A stretch of DNA of 64,000 nt, taken from positions 3,440,937 through 3,504,936 of the forward strand of contig CAMGYJ010000009.1 of the NCBI GenBank assembly GCA_946122785.1, read 5' to 3'. Under the pieces are notes generated by a model. The model had not been told where the DNA came from and did not search any database. It worked only from the letters and a program-made list of their open reading frames with translations. Position numbers and translations under genes: made by a program. This document shows, piece after piece, positions 24,463 through 35,440 of the stretch; within the stretch, counting starts at the first letter, position 1; each line of letters begins with the position of its first letter. The stretch is from Linum tenue (Eukaryota > Streptophyta > Magnoliopsida > Malpighiales > Linaceae).

Positions 24463-24739
24463 GGGGTCATTTGGATCCAGGTTTTTAATTTGTGGGATTT
24501 TGGCTCAAATCACTGGTTTAAAAACCCAGGTTTTTAATTTGTGGAATTTGTGTGGGATTTCAAAATAGCTTATCACCATCAGCTATTTCATAATCCCACA
24601 ATTGTGGGTTTCTGAAATCTCTAATATTTAAAATCTCTTATCATATAATTGCTTTCCAAACGAGTGATTTTAATAAAATTCCACATTATGTAGGATTGTG
24701 CCCAAATCCCACACCCAAAACCTGCATCCAAATGACCCC
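24463..24739. mobile_element. Tourist-like MITE (277 bp)
   Basis: Terminal inverted repeats GGGGTCATTTGGATCCAGGT (24463) and, inverted, GGGGTCATTTGGATGCAGGT (24739), differing at one position. The interior is AT-rich with 'ttaatttgtggga' repeated. The ends resemble those of the PIF/Harbinger-type MITE at 26364-26784, but no clear 3-bp duplication is left. Confidence 0.7.
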
Positions 24740-24857
24740 ATGGAAGCAAGTTGGGGGAGGGGTTAACATATTGAGGGATATTTTTGTACTAAGAGGACTT
24801 ATATTCGCATGAGCCATGTATCAATGTTTAGATAGGTCACAATTTAAAAGAGACTTA

Positions 24858-25440
24858 AAATAGCTTATTCGTCGCCCTAAATCTTATTGAATTACACAAA
24901 TACCCTTTTTCGTAGATATCGAACAGGTTTTCAACCCATCCCGAACGTTTCGGGACAAGTTTTCAACCCTTATTAATAGTGATGGTGCATGCTGGTCAGT
25001 CTTTTGATCCCTTGCAATTGCTGCTTGTTTGTTCTGCTCTAGATGCTGGAAGTATGGACATGAAAATTGATTTGTCAAACTTGGGAACAACGAATACAAT
25101 GTTGCTGCATTATATATTCAGCAAGCTTGGCGTTCCTATTAAGACAATAATTTCTGCTAATGTACTCGAAAAAGCTCTGAGTGGGACGATTACAATCAGA
25201 CCCCCTCCAGTTGGCACATCAGTCAACGGGAAGCAGTGGCTTCGTCCTCCTCCACCCAGCAACAACATCACGACAGCGGTAGAGAGCAATTCTGGGTTTT
25301 GCCAAAGAATGAGAGGCGGCAGATTTTGGTTGCCGAGAGAAGGTTCTAGGGTGTAGGTTTGATTGGGAATATGGGCATATGTGTCATTTCAGAATAGTTT
25401 AGGGCGATAGAATTTAAATTTTAGGGCGACGAATAGCGAT
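24858..25440. mobile_element. TIR element (GTCGCCC family) with captured-looking sequence
   Basis: Left end ATTCGTCGCCCTAAATCTTA (24867) and right end, inverted, ATTCGTCGCCCTAAAATTTA (near 25435), plus an inner GGGCGATAG block, parallel the doubled TIR of the element at 10975-11784. Outer borders are approximate and no duplication is certain. The interior reads open on the plus strand from 24979 to 25356 (125 residues, LQLLLVCSALDAGSMD ... KLGVPIKTIISANVLEKA) in a style unlike a transposase; I do not recognise it. It may be a captured gene piece. Confidence 0.55.
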
Positions 25441-25506
25441 TCAGTAAATTTAATGATGAAATAAATCGGGAGAGAGACGTATAAATCCGTAAATAAATAA
25501 ATATGA

Positions 25507-28046
25507 TTAGGAAGAATAAGAAAGCAGGTGGTGCGCCGGGAGAATCTCGGCAAGCGTTTGGTGCAAAGCACTGCCAGAGCACTTGTACACACTGCACCAC
25601 GCCTGAATGAAGAGCACGATGATGAGGGCCAGCCCCGTGAAAATAACCAATGCCTGGATGGTGACCTTGGCGTACTTCTTGGAGAGCCTCTTCACCAATG
25701 TCTTCCACTTGTTGCTGTAGAAATCCCGGACCCGCCCCACGGTTTGGTCCAGTATGGTTTGGTCCTTGGGATAGTTGGTCCCCGTCCCCATCGCGGAGAA
25801 CATTTCCATCACCGCGGTGGGGTCACCGGCCCCGACGGAGATCACTCCCTCCTCCATCAAGAGCTGCACGTCCTCCATGGAGCGGACGAGGCCGTGCATG
25901 AGCTCCATGTAGCGGTTCAGGAGGAGGGAGCTGGACTTCGCGTGGGCTTCGTAGGCCAGGAGGTTGCGCATTACCACCTCCGTGTTGGGGCTCCAGGTGA
26001 AGACCGGGAGCTCCAGCGTCTTGGCACGGTGGTCGAAGCGGATGTTGCTCAGGCCGACGTCGCGTGCCCGTAGGACCTTCACGCCCACTCTTTTCAGCTT
26101 GTAGACGGAAGGGACGAGGCGCTTGTCTTCTTTCAGGACCTGGTCGAGCATGGTGAAGACGCGGAACACTCCCGTTATCGGCAGTTTGTCTGTATGTACG
26201 GTCAACAAGACGAGAAACAACAACAAATTAAGATTCCAGCTAGATCGATTAGCTAGATCTAATGAATACAATAATATAAGTAGTACATATTTTTAATTTT
26301 ATGGACGTCTCTATGTCCGGTCAACAACAAGAGAAACAACAACAACAAAAACCAACAGATTAAGGGGTCGTTTGGAAGTTACGAATGTTAAATCGTTGCA
26401 TTGTAATGAATCACCATAATATAAATGTATGTACTGATACAATGGATGCATTTTAGCAATACATTGTTTGGTTGCTGAGATTCTACTTTTTGCATTGATT
26501 TACATAAAGTTACTTTTATGGGGAAATGTCACATTTACCCTCAACTTTTAGAATAAGACAACAACTATTGGGGATATAAATGGAAAGAAAAAGTTGACAC
26601 AAATTTAAAACCAACAATCACAACAATCTCAACTTTTAGATGAGATTGTATAATGCATCGTTTTTTATGATTGTTGGTGGGACCTACCTTAAACAATGCA
26701 TGCATTGTATAGCACTTTGGCACTTCCAAACATTGTATTGTGCACAATACATGTATTCAACAAACACAACTTCCAAACGACCCCTAAGATTCCGGCTAGA
26801 TTAGCTAGATCTCATGACTACCATAATAATATAAGTAGTACATATTTTTTAATTTTATGGACGTACCATTTTGTTGAGCAAAGGATTGCAGCTGGTTCGT
26901 GACGGTTTCGTCAATTTTGATGGACGACTCCATTTTACTGAAGAGGCTCTTCGCACGGTTGACCCGGTTGCGTTCGGCGTTATTTCCGTGGCCAGGGGCG
27001 GGAAGCGAGGCGGTTTTCTGTAGCAGCACCGCCATCCGTTGGGTATCGTCATCAACATCACCGACGTCCCCGCGGTCAGTCGTAGCAGTACCCTCTCCAT
27101 CGTCGTCTTTTAGCGCCGCCGCCGTGGGATCCGAGGAGGCTCGGACAAGCGGCAGCGGAGGCTCGGCCGGTAGCTTGAGATGAAGACCAACGGCGACCCG
27201 CTGCAGAATTCCGAGCGAGGTGGGAGCTCGAAGCTGGTCGACCAAGCCAGCCGAATATTGTGTAGTATTGTTGTTGTTGTTGCTGCTGTTATTGTTATTG
27301 TCCCGCCAGGTCATTAGGAGGTACAGCCGATCCAGCAGGTGCCGGCGCCTCACGTACTGCGGGAACTGCGTGGGGAGATCGAGAGGGGACAGGAAGCGGC
27401 ACACCGAGTCCATCTCGGAGCAGATCTGCTCCGAGATGGCGGCGGCGGAGGAGGCGCCTCCTCCCTGCAGGGCTTCCGCCAGGAGGAAAAGAGGGACCTG
27501 GTTCTCGAGGAGAACCAGGTCCCTGAGGACGGCATGCGGGGAGAGCTTCCTCTTGGAGAAGCAAGGGGCGACGGAAGAGAGTATCACGAGCTCCTCGTTG
27601 TGGAGGAACTCGATGAGGAACAAGCCGTCGATGGCGACGACCCTGGCGAGGGTGTCGTCCCGGAGGTCCAGGTGGAGGCCGTAGCAGGCCTGGATGGAAG
27701 GGAGGAGAGGGGAGAGGAGGTCGGACAGGTCCCGTAGACCGGACAGGCCGAACCTGGCGAGGCCCCTCTTGGCTATGGCCAGCTTGATGGGCTCCATCTG
27801 GTAGAGGTCGGAGCGGAAGTGGTGGAACGGTCCCAGGCCGATGAGCAGGGGAGTGTAGCTGCAGCATTCGGCGCCCGCCGGTGGTTGTTGGGCTTGCTTC
27901 AGAGAGCCCGGGATTCGGACCACGCAGAGGAGGCTTTGGGTCACCTTCTCCAGGTCCAGCTTCAAGTTCTCCTCCGTCTGCGCCATCCACTTCGCTTCCG
28001 TGAATTGCGAGTTGAGGATTGTCGAAGTGGGGGAGGAGGCCGCCAT
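25507..28046 (-). CDS. UPF0481 / DUF247 protein (At3g02645-like)
   Basis: Two exons on the minus strand, 28046-26867 and 26189-25507, split in phase 1 by a GT-AG intron; 620 residues. Features of the family: QSLLCVVRIP near the N-terminus, YTPLLIGLGPFHH, VAIDGLFLIEFL, LRDLVLLENQVPLFLL, then in exon 2 DKLPITGVFRVF..., LPVFTWSPNTEVVMRNLLAYEA, YMELMHGLVRSMEDVQLLMEEGVI, and a C-terminal transmembrane helix (VIFTGLALIIVLFIQAW). Asn runs and an acidic loop make it longer than usual. The molecular function of the family is poorly known. Met at 28046 (MAASSPTS) was chosen because an upstream in-frame ATG at 28124 lies ahead of the TATA box. Confidence 0.92.
26190..26866. repeat. Tandem-duplicated intron of the UPF0481 gene
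   Basis: The intron consists of two related units of about 120 bp. Unit A is 26191-26308; unit B is 26309-26363 plus 26788-26866. They share 'ggtcaacaa..gagaaacaacaacaa', 'agattcc.gctaga', 'ataatataagtagtacata' and 'aattttatggacg'. Unit B is split by a Tourist-like MITE. So the intron doubled first and was then hit by a transposon. Confidence 0.88.
26364..26784. mobile_element. PIF/Harbinger Tourist-like MITE in an intron
   Basis: Perfect terminal inverted repeats GGGGTCGTTTGGAAGTT (26364) and AACTTCCAAACGACCCC (26784), flanked by the 3-bp duplication TAA (26361-26363 and 26785-26787) typical of PIF/Harbinger. The interior is AT-rich, without coding capacity. Located in the UPF0481 intron, inside the second unit of a tandem duplication. 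Confidence 0.92.
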
Positions 28047-28090
28047 CGAATTAAGATTAAGATGGTTGCTTGAGAAATCGTGTTTCGGCT

Positions 28091-28098
28091 CTTTATAG
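28091..28098 (-). promoter_or_regulatory. TATA box of the UPF0481 gene
   Basis: Minus strand reads ACTATAAAG, about 45 bp upstream of the ATG at 28046. It lies only 11 bp from the border of the hAT insertion at 28110. The short distance to the ATG implies a very short 5' leader. Confidence 0.6.
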
Positions 28099-28109
28099 TT
28101 AAGTAGGAA

Positions 28110-28730
28110 CAGTGGCGGATCCATAATTTTTTTTTAGGGGTGTCCTCTTCCAAAAATTGAATTAAACTAATAATTAAATTAAATTATACATAAATAATAA
28201 AATATCCAATTAGTATAAATGTTGACAAAAAGTCACGATGTGCTTTCATATTTCGAAAAAAATATTAGATTTGGTGTGTACACTGCTCAACAAACGGTAT
28301 ATCCTACTAGATCGCATATTCAATTTCTAACCTCGTTCATGATGTAATTCAGAGTTGAAAAGACTGTTTCAACACTTGCAGTATTACCACAAAATCAATT
28401 CAAATTAGGGTACCCATGGGGATAAGAAATCGCGTTTTCACCATTACATAGTGTTTAAAATAGAACAAATGAGTTATAACCTAATGGAGAAGATGTTAAA
28501 TAATAGTAGTGTCCTAGATTTGAATAACACAGAGTACCACTTATATTTTTTTAATCACGCAAATTACTATCGAGAGTAAGATAAATCATTTATTAAAATT
28601 TTAGAGGTGTCCCAGATTACTAATTATATTTTGTTTATCCATACGAAACTACTACCAGGGGTTGAATAATCGTGTTCCCAAAATTTAGGGTGTCCCGGGA
28701 CACCCCTAAAGCATCATGTATCCGCCACTG
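28110..28730. mobile_element. hAT-type element (621 bp) in the UPF0481 promoter
   Basis: Terminal inverted repeats CAGTGGCGGATCC (28110) and, inverted, CAGTGGCGGATAC (28730), continuing into AGGGGTGTC at both ends, flanked by a perfect 8-bp duplication AGTAGGAA (28102-28109 and 28731-28738). The interior is AT-rich and non-coding. It separates the TATA box and start codon from whatever upstream elements the gene had. Confidence 0.93.
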
Positions 28731-29011
28731 AGTAGGAAGTCGGGCCGCAGCGGTTTCTTAATCTTGATTCGAGGGTGCATGCCAATGCATGTGTTGTCGA
28801 TCTCTGTGTACGATTTTCCTTTCTTTAATTTGTTATGTATGGACAAAATAAAACCAAATTGACAGAGGTATCCACCCAAGATTTTCAAGTGGGCTCCTTT
28901 TTTTTTTAGCTAGCTAGTGGCAACCGCAAATTATTATATATTACCGATGTAGTGAATTGATTAACCTAGGTACAAGATAGTTGACATTTTTTTGTATATT
29001 ACTATATCGAA

Positions 29012-30055
29012 CATTTTTTTTTGGCAAAAGATAATCATATATTGATACTCAAGAAAAGATCATTACACCATCTGCCTCAACCAGGCAACAAAATCAAAAG
29101 AACGACTCGCTATCGGGTACAAAGAAAGGGCCTTTCTAGCCACCAAATGGGCTACCCTATTACTACGCCGACCAACGAACCGAACATTGAACCCTGCGCT
29201 TTCCGCCAAGTAGAGCAACACCTCACGAAAAATAGCTCCCGCCAAACCATCACTTCCCTGAGCCAAGAGAAGTCTATCAATCACTACCTTCGCATCCCCC
29301 TCAAAGCGAACAACGAGCCAGCCAGAGCGTCGACACCAAAGGATAGCCTCCCGGAGGGCCAATACCTCTACCAGCATTGGATCATCAACCTCCGGAAAAC
29401 TCACCCCCCTCGCACCAACAATAACCCCATCCGGAGCTATCAACACCATCCCTCCAGCCGAATGCAACCCTGGCCGTACCGCGCCATCCCATCTACAGAC
29501 GAGAACATCCTGACTACCACCAGGGTGCTCCCCAGAAGTCACCAAACATGATGCATTCCTCACAGCCTCCTGGGGGATCGACTCCCACTCCCTCATTTGC
29601 TGATGATACTGCCGAAGCAAGGCTGGTAACCCAAACTGTTTGCCTTCAAAGACTACCCAGTTACGGGACTTCCAGATCCGCCAGAGCACTGCCACAATCG
29701 CCATGACCTGGGACGGGCCCTGCACAATGGCCAGGAGATTCTTGAGGAAGAGAGGAAAAGTATGACGAGGTAAACCCTGGCCTACGTGCTCTAATCCTGC
29801 TAAATCCCACAAAGCACGCGCCACAGGGCAGTCAAGAAAGAGATGTTCCAAAGTCTCTGTTGCCCCCCAACACACCGGGCAACGAGGATGAACATCAACC
29901 TTCCGCCCAATAAGAGCCTCCGTCGTGGGAAGGAACCTGTGCAGAACTTGCCATAGAAACACCTTCAGTTTAGGCGGAATAGGCAAGTTCCACATCCGCT
30001 TCCAACTCCTCCTGTCCATCCAACTAACCATCGGGCGCCAACCCCCAGATTGCTG
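29012..30055 (-). mobile_element. 5'-truncated LINE (L1-type) insertion
   Basis: A 14-bp direct repeat ATTACTATATCGAA (28998-29011 and 30056-30069) flanks the insert, and a poly-T run at 29013-29021 is the poly(A) tail of a minus-strand copy. Only the 3' end of the element is present (about 1.04 kb), as expected from incomplete target-primed reverse transcription. The near-perfect duplication and intact reading frame suggest a young insertion. Confidence 0.94.
29063..30031 (-). CDS. C-terminal part of LINE ORF2 (zinc-binding and RNase H domains)
   Basis: An uninterrupted 322-codon frame. The N-terminal third is the zf-RVT module (WNLPIPPKLKVFLWQVLHRF..., CPVCW....ETLEHLFLDCPVA). The C-terminal half is a plant LINE RNase H (CRWDGAVRP..HSAGGMVLIAP, EVLALREAILWCRRSG, FEGDAKVVIDRLL, FVGRRSNRVAHLVARKAL). 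Endonuclease and reverse transcriptase are missing, so it cannot move on its own. The ATG at 30031 is just the first Met in the truncated copy, not a true start. Confidence 0.9.
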   Translation of the reverse strand: MVSWMDRRSWKRMWNLPIPPKLKVFLWQVLHRFLPTTEALIGRKVDVHPRCPVCWGATETLEHLFLDCPVARALWDLAGLEHVGQGLPRHTFPLFLKNLLAIVQGPSQVMAIVAVLWRIWKSRNWVVFEGKQFGLPALLRQYHQQMREWESIPQEAVRNASCLVTSGEHPGGSQDVLVCRWDGAVRPGLHSAGGMVLIAPDGVIVGARGVSFPEVDDPMLVEVLALREAILWCRRSGWLVVRFEGDAKVVIDRLLLAQGSDGLAGAIFREVLLYLAESAGFNVRFVGRRSNRVAHLVARKALSLYPIASRSFDFVAWLRQMV

Positions 30056-30069
30056 ATTACTATATCGAA

Positions 30070-30665
30070 ATTAAGCAAGTGGTAACGAGGTATTCACTAC
30101 GACACTACTGGATCACTAAGCTGCATCGCTGCCATGATGCGTACGTATTCAACGGTGTAGCTACGTTGAGGTGAGATTTTCAAATTATGGTGAATCAATT
30201 TAACCGTTCATGCCGCTTTCTTGCCTGAATACAACGGTAAGATTAGTAAATAGTAATGACAATTTTCTAACGTAATCAGCGACCTAACCTTTTTTTTTCT
30301 GACTTGTTTGGAAAGTATTATTCGATTTGCAATAGTGTACGTGGGGTAAGGTATGGGTATTGCTTCTGACTTGTTCTATGTCGTCCCGTCCCGTTCTCGA
30401 TACGTTATATTATGATCATCTGCATCAATATCTACCTGTATTTCTCTTGCCCTTCCTAAAATCATATTTCCATCACAAAAGAAATTTTGAGACTATATCT
30501 TTCAACTATTTAGACTTAATTATTCATTATGTTATATTTACCATTCATTTATGAACTTTTTTCTCTTTGTCTTGTTGTAGAAAAATTAAATATCGATGTT
30601 TTTTTCGAATAACATATAAAAATGAGCCAAAAATAACATCCCAAACTCAACTTGAGTTTAACATT
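30070..30665. other. Gene-free stretch between LINE and CACTA element
   Basis: AT-rich, short frames only; nothing recognised. Confidence 0.3.
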
Positions 30666-31499
30666 CACTACAAGAAAAAACGCTATTTGCAACCAATAAA
30701 ATTGGTCACTAAAAGGCCAAAATTGGTCATTAATACTTTTTCGCAACCAAATGCTGTTGGTTGCAGAAGTGGTCGCTATAGCCGGGTTACGAATACCTAA
30801 CGCAACCAAAATAGTGATTGGTAGCGGAAAAGAAAGATATCGCAACCAATTTTTTCAATGGTAAAAACCCTTAATTTTTCGCGACTATTTTAACTTGGTT
30901 GTCATAGTCCAACCTAATGGTTGGGAAATGTAGTTGATTGGTCGCCAATCCTATAAATGACAACCAATTTGATATGACAATTAGTAACCTATTTTTTTGG
31001 ATGCAAATAGAATTTACTTACGTTTAATTGGTGACCATTCAATTTGGTTGGAAAATTAACATGTCAACCAATTATATTATTGCGACAACCAATTTTTCGG
31101 TTATGAAAGTTTAGCACAACCATGAAATTTGGTCGTGAAAAATATATATGCCAACCAACCATATCATTTTAGACAACTAAATATTTTTGTTATAAAGTGT
31201 TACACAACCATAAGAATTGGTCGTGAAAAATACATACCTCAACCAATTAAAACATTTTGGTGACAAATAATTTTAGTTATAAAGTTCAAATACAACCATA
31301 AAAATTGGTTGCTAAAAACACCTAAGACAACCAAAACAATCATTTCAAATGACCAATTTGATTTATGCGAATTTGGTCACTAAAATGAAAATACTAAAAA
31401 TTAAATAGAATTAAAATAAAAAAATTGTTTCATATAACAAAATTGTTTAGTAACCAAAATTACAAGTACACAATTTATTGTTTATTAACCAAAATTCAC

Positions 31500-34175
31500 A
31501 ATTACATAATGTTACACTAAGAATCAACCCACTAATCCAAAAATCACAATGGCATGAATAAGTTTTGGGGCTGAAAGCTTCGAAACCTCTTAAGTTTTTC
31601 TTTGTTGAATCCTACTTTGTGCATTGCCCGCAAAGGAGATGGAGTTCAGCATGTTTTCTCACCAAAGCAACCCACTGCTTAAAGATGATGTCTCAATTGC
31701 AACCTGAGAACACATAGAAACCATTCCCGTATTAGTTTTCACAACTTCAAGGGCTATCAACCTCACAAGTGTTGTAAAAAAGGTTAAGTTTTTTTGAAGA
31801 TGGGATGGACAAAATTGTCATTAACAACAAATTCAGCCTGTTTTCTCACCAAAGTAACCCACTGATTAATAAATTCATACATAATAACTTGTCCACTTCA
31901 ATTTGAATTCATGAAACCTTAATGCTAATGTTTTTAGTTAATCTATGAACTGTTGCACTATCCATAAAAATTGATTGACGAACGACTACTTATTTCCTCA
32001 GCAAAACTGCAGTAGCTCGCAACAGGCAATGGAAACTTAAGCTTTTGTCACAAAAGAAATAAAGTCCCACCTAAAATGTTACAAGAACACAAAAAATGGA
32101 ATGAGTTTGTGCATTTACCTGTCAAAGAGTCTCTTGGGGGAGGACATTATGTAGTTGTAAGTACAACTGAAGTCGTACGAAGGTACACAGCTGCAGGATA
32201 AAAATATCAGAATACATAACTATAAGAACATACTAATAAATGCAATGGCATGAGAAAAGGAAGAACAGTGAACCAACAAACCTGTCAGAGAGAAGAACAA
32301 ATCTCTGATTGGCTGGATCATGAAAAACAAATCCCCGAAAGCATGCAACTGCTTGGTGAAGATCTTATGGAACATACAATAGTTCATCATTCAACTCTAT
32401 CATATCCTTATCAAGAGGACCAAAAGCTACATAACGCCTTTAAACCTGCAAATGGATTGGCCACGAAGCATGGTATCTGCTAAAATGCATATTTTATGTC
32501 AGCCACCGGTGATGACCAGTAGGCTATTTATTCTGCCCCTGGTAGCAGAGAAAGTTCATATGAACCCTACTTTGCACAGATTAAACAGAAACAGATAATG
32601 TGGGGGCTAAAGGAAGATTCATCGTTGAGTGGTATGCCAGCCTATGTTTTTTACAGTAAATCCATTGACACCCAAATCCAACAACTGAAAATTAATGATA
32701 AAATCTAAAATCCAAACATGTCTAACTTATGGACTCCAAAATTATTTTACTAAGTCAGATAGATATCATCCATGAGACAGATCTCCATTCAGATTGATCA
32801 CTAATGGAGTAGGCATTTTACCTCTCTGTTTTCCCACTTCAGTCCTCCGCGGTCTCATGGAATCAAATGTCTTCTCGCTACCAATATCCATTTTCTCTAT
32901 TGGTCCACAATGAGGTGTACTGTATGTTACATACTTGTCTGCACCAGAACATTAATGTTGAGTACTTGACCCTCAACACGGCAAAAGGCACGAAAGTATA
33001 AAGCATACTGAACTTAGTAATATGTAACTATGTATACCTGCGAGCTTATGAAGGGCACTATCTGCTACTTGCTGCTGGGCATTCTTCCAAGAACGGCAGT
33101 TTGTCTCCGGGAATGGTTCGACCCTGTATCTTACAAATGGCCATGAAATTGAATTGAATTGGGCATTGCTTGCCCTGAATAGATATAGTAAAGCATAAAT
33201 ATCCATTTCCCTTTTTTCAAGAAACACAACTAATACCAAACACCATAAACACAGAAATTCTAGATCCATCAAATCAGAACCACAGAGTCACCAAAATAGA
33301 TCCCACCAAACCAGAGCTTCAGAAAGATACCATAACCAAACTCAATCATTGAAACACCAAGAAAATCAATTGAGCCATGATAATAAAAAAAAACCTAGTG
33401 AAAGCATTTTGCTATGTTTTTTTTATCTCTTGGTTTAGTTGATCGCACAGAGTAATCATTAAGAGCTAGCATCCAATTTTCTTCGGTTTATCTTTAATAG
33501 ATTGATCATATATACTATAATAGAAAGCGCACACACACAAACATTAACCATACTAAATTGTGCATTGCTTACCTTGGATAGATACAGTAAAGCATGGTGC
33601 AGCATGATTTCTCATGAATACCTCTTTGAGAGTTACTTTACGAGTTGCCAGAAGCTCATAGTACTTGAGTTGCAGATCCGACATTTCACATTGAAGCTTC
33701 TCGTATTCGCACAAACCCGACCCCGCCACATCTGTTGAACGAATCTGTAGGACAAAAAGCAACAAATATAAAACATGTCAAATCCTGCCATGTCTGTGTT
33801 ACTAAATGAAGCAACACAAACAGGATCGAGAATATATACTACAATGAACCCATACATGCTACCTGCCACTTGCTCATACGAGCGAATTAAACGGAGGACA
33901 TCGTGATATATCGATTGAATAAACACATATATTTAGTCTCATTGCACTCATGAAATAAACCAGCCCATTCCATTGTATAGTTGTACTGAGAATGGATCCT
34001 TACTGTTTCACCATCACCAGAATACTCCCTGTGGGGTTTATTGTAGCCTTTTCCACTATTCTGCTGAAGTTGATTTCAAGGAATACAAAGCAAAGACACA
34101 AAGCACATGGCAGCAAATTAATTGAAAAAACTGAAGTTGAGTTCCAGGAAACAACCTCTCGTTCAATCAACTTAC
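31500..34175. other. Unidentified interior of the CACTA element
   Basis: Short exon-like minus-strand pieces with donor or acceptor signals occur, for example 33060-33180 (SWPFVRYRVEPFPETNCRSW ... NAQQQVADSALHKLAG, faintly like a double-stranded-RNA-binding fold) and 33560-33760 (GLCEYEKLQCEMSDLQLKYY). They may be further captured gene fragments; I cannot name a source. Confidence 0.35.
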
Positions 34176-34440
34176 AGAATTCCAGATGTACACTATTCTC
34201 CCTTGTAGCAGCAAGGCAAGTTGGCGGAGGCTTTCTTGGCTTGTGTTCATTGTAAGAAACTGATCTCCCCACCTAAATCCGCGAACAATCATCAAGCGAA
34301 CCAAACTAGAACCACTCGGTACTGTAAGAAGAGCTAAGAACTAGGAACACCGACGTGAGCTTACTTGAGCGGCCATGAGTTTGTGCGAGGCGGGCTTGGC
34401 TAGAGCTGGAGGCGGGATCAATTCCCCTGCGACTAGAAAT
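34176..34440 (-). pseudogene. Captured fragment of a plastid CLPR3-like gene
   Basis: On the minus strand an exon-like piece ending KLMAAQ at a GTAAGC donor (34365) is followed by a 92-bp intron and an exon from 34272: GRSVSYNEHKPRKPPP, then after a frameshift LALLLQGRIVYI, to a GTAAGT donor at 34176. This matches the N-terminal border of the mature ClpR3 subunit (recalled family form: RSVAYNEHRPRTPPPDLP..LLDGRIVYIGM). CLPR3 is a non-catalytic subunit of the chloroplast Clp protease. The catalytic-like core is absent, so it is a dead fragment carried by the CACTA element, intron included. Confidence 0.7.
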
Positions 34441-35440
34441 TCCAGAACCCTAAATCAGTAGAGAGAGATCGGGGAGGCGAAGCAGAAATTCCTTCTACGA
34501 GGATGTATTGCGGCGGTGTAAGTATCCGCGATCAAATTGCTCGAATTAGCTCGGCTTAGAGAGAAATCAGAAATATGCTCGGATCTGAAGTAACCTTCTG
34601 AGAATCGACAAGGAGGATAGATGAACCGAAGCAACCAAGCTTCTAAATTGCTTCCTCTGGAAAGTGGAGTAGCAGTTTGCTTCTTCTTCTCAACTACCAA
34701 ACCAGAGATTGGCGAAGGATCGGGACTTCTTGGATATTCGGCGAAGCGCATGGAGAAGAAGAAGATAATGGTATTGTGCAGTCGATTGGTGAAGGATCGC
34801 GATTTGGTGGATCAGAATCGATTTGAGGAGAATTTGGATCGGAATTGTATAGGAAGGAAGGAGAGAGAAGAGGGGAAAAGTAAAGGTGAGTTGTATTTAA
34901 TTTTCGTTGAATAGGTCTGTTGTTTTATATGTTTTCAATAAGAGCACCACGTTTTAGTTTTAGTCATCTTTACTACCTAAATTTTGATTACTACAATGAC
35001 AACCAAATAATTTAGTTGCTGAATTTTTTTATTGGAATTGCAACCAAATAATTTAGTTGCTGAATTTTTTTATTGGAATTGCAACCAAATTATTTAGTAA
35101 TTTAAGATTTTCAAATTTCTTACCTAAATTCATAACCAATAATATTTGGTTGGAGAAAGTAAAAAGCAATATGCTACCAAATTATTTGGTTGGAAAAAGT
35201 AAATATCATTTTGCTACCAAAATTATTTGGTTGGAAAAAGTAGAAATCATTTTGCTACCAAATTATTTGGTCTCTTCAAGTTTTATTTGGTTATCAATAC
35301 TTTGACTTTAATAGACAACCAAGTTTTTAATATTTTAGCTACCAAAATATAATTGGTTGTATATACTACCCTTTTCACAACCAATTTTAGTTTGGTTGTA
35401 AACTTTTTGGTTGCAAATGTTAGTTTTTGTTGTAGTGATT

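Larger units (their letters stand above)
30666..35437. mobile_element. CACTA (En/Spm) element, 4.8 kb, non-autonomous
   Basis: Ends CACTACAAGAAAAA (30666) and, inverted, CACTACAACAAAAA (35437), flanked by the 3-bp duplication ATT (30663-30665 and 35438-35440), the CACTA hallmark. Both subterminal regions (30690-31380 and 34980-35420) are packed with short direct and inverted AACCAATTTT / TTTGGTTG repeats, the usual transposase-binding arrays. No transposase (TNPA/TNPD) frame. The interior, about 31500-34900, is gene-like and includes a CLPR3-like fragment at 34176-34440. Confidence 0.94.

Noticed and set aside
27295..27990. 231-codon minus-strand Pro/Arg-rich frame
   Set aside because: Alternate frame of the UPF0481 exon, low complexity.
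29021..29551. 176-codon plus-strand frame
   Set aside because: Opposite strand of the LINE RNase H region.
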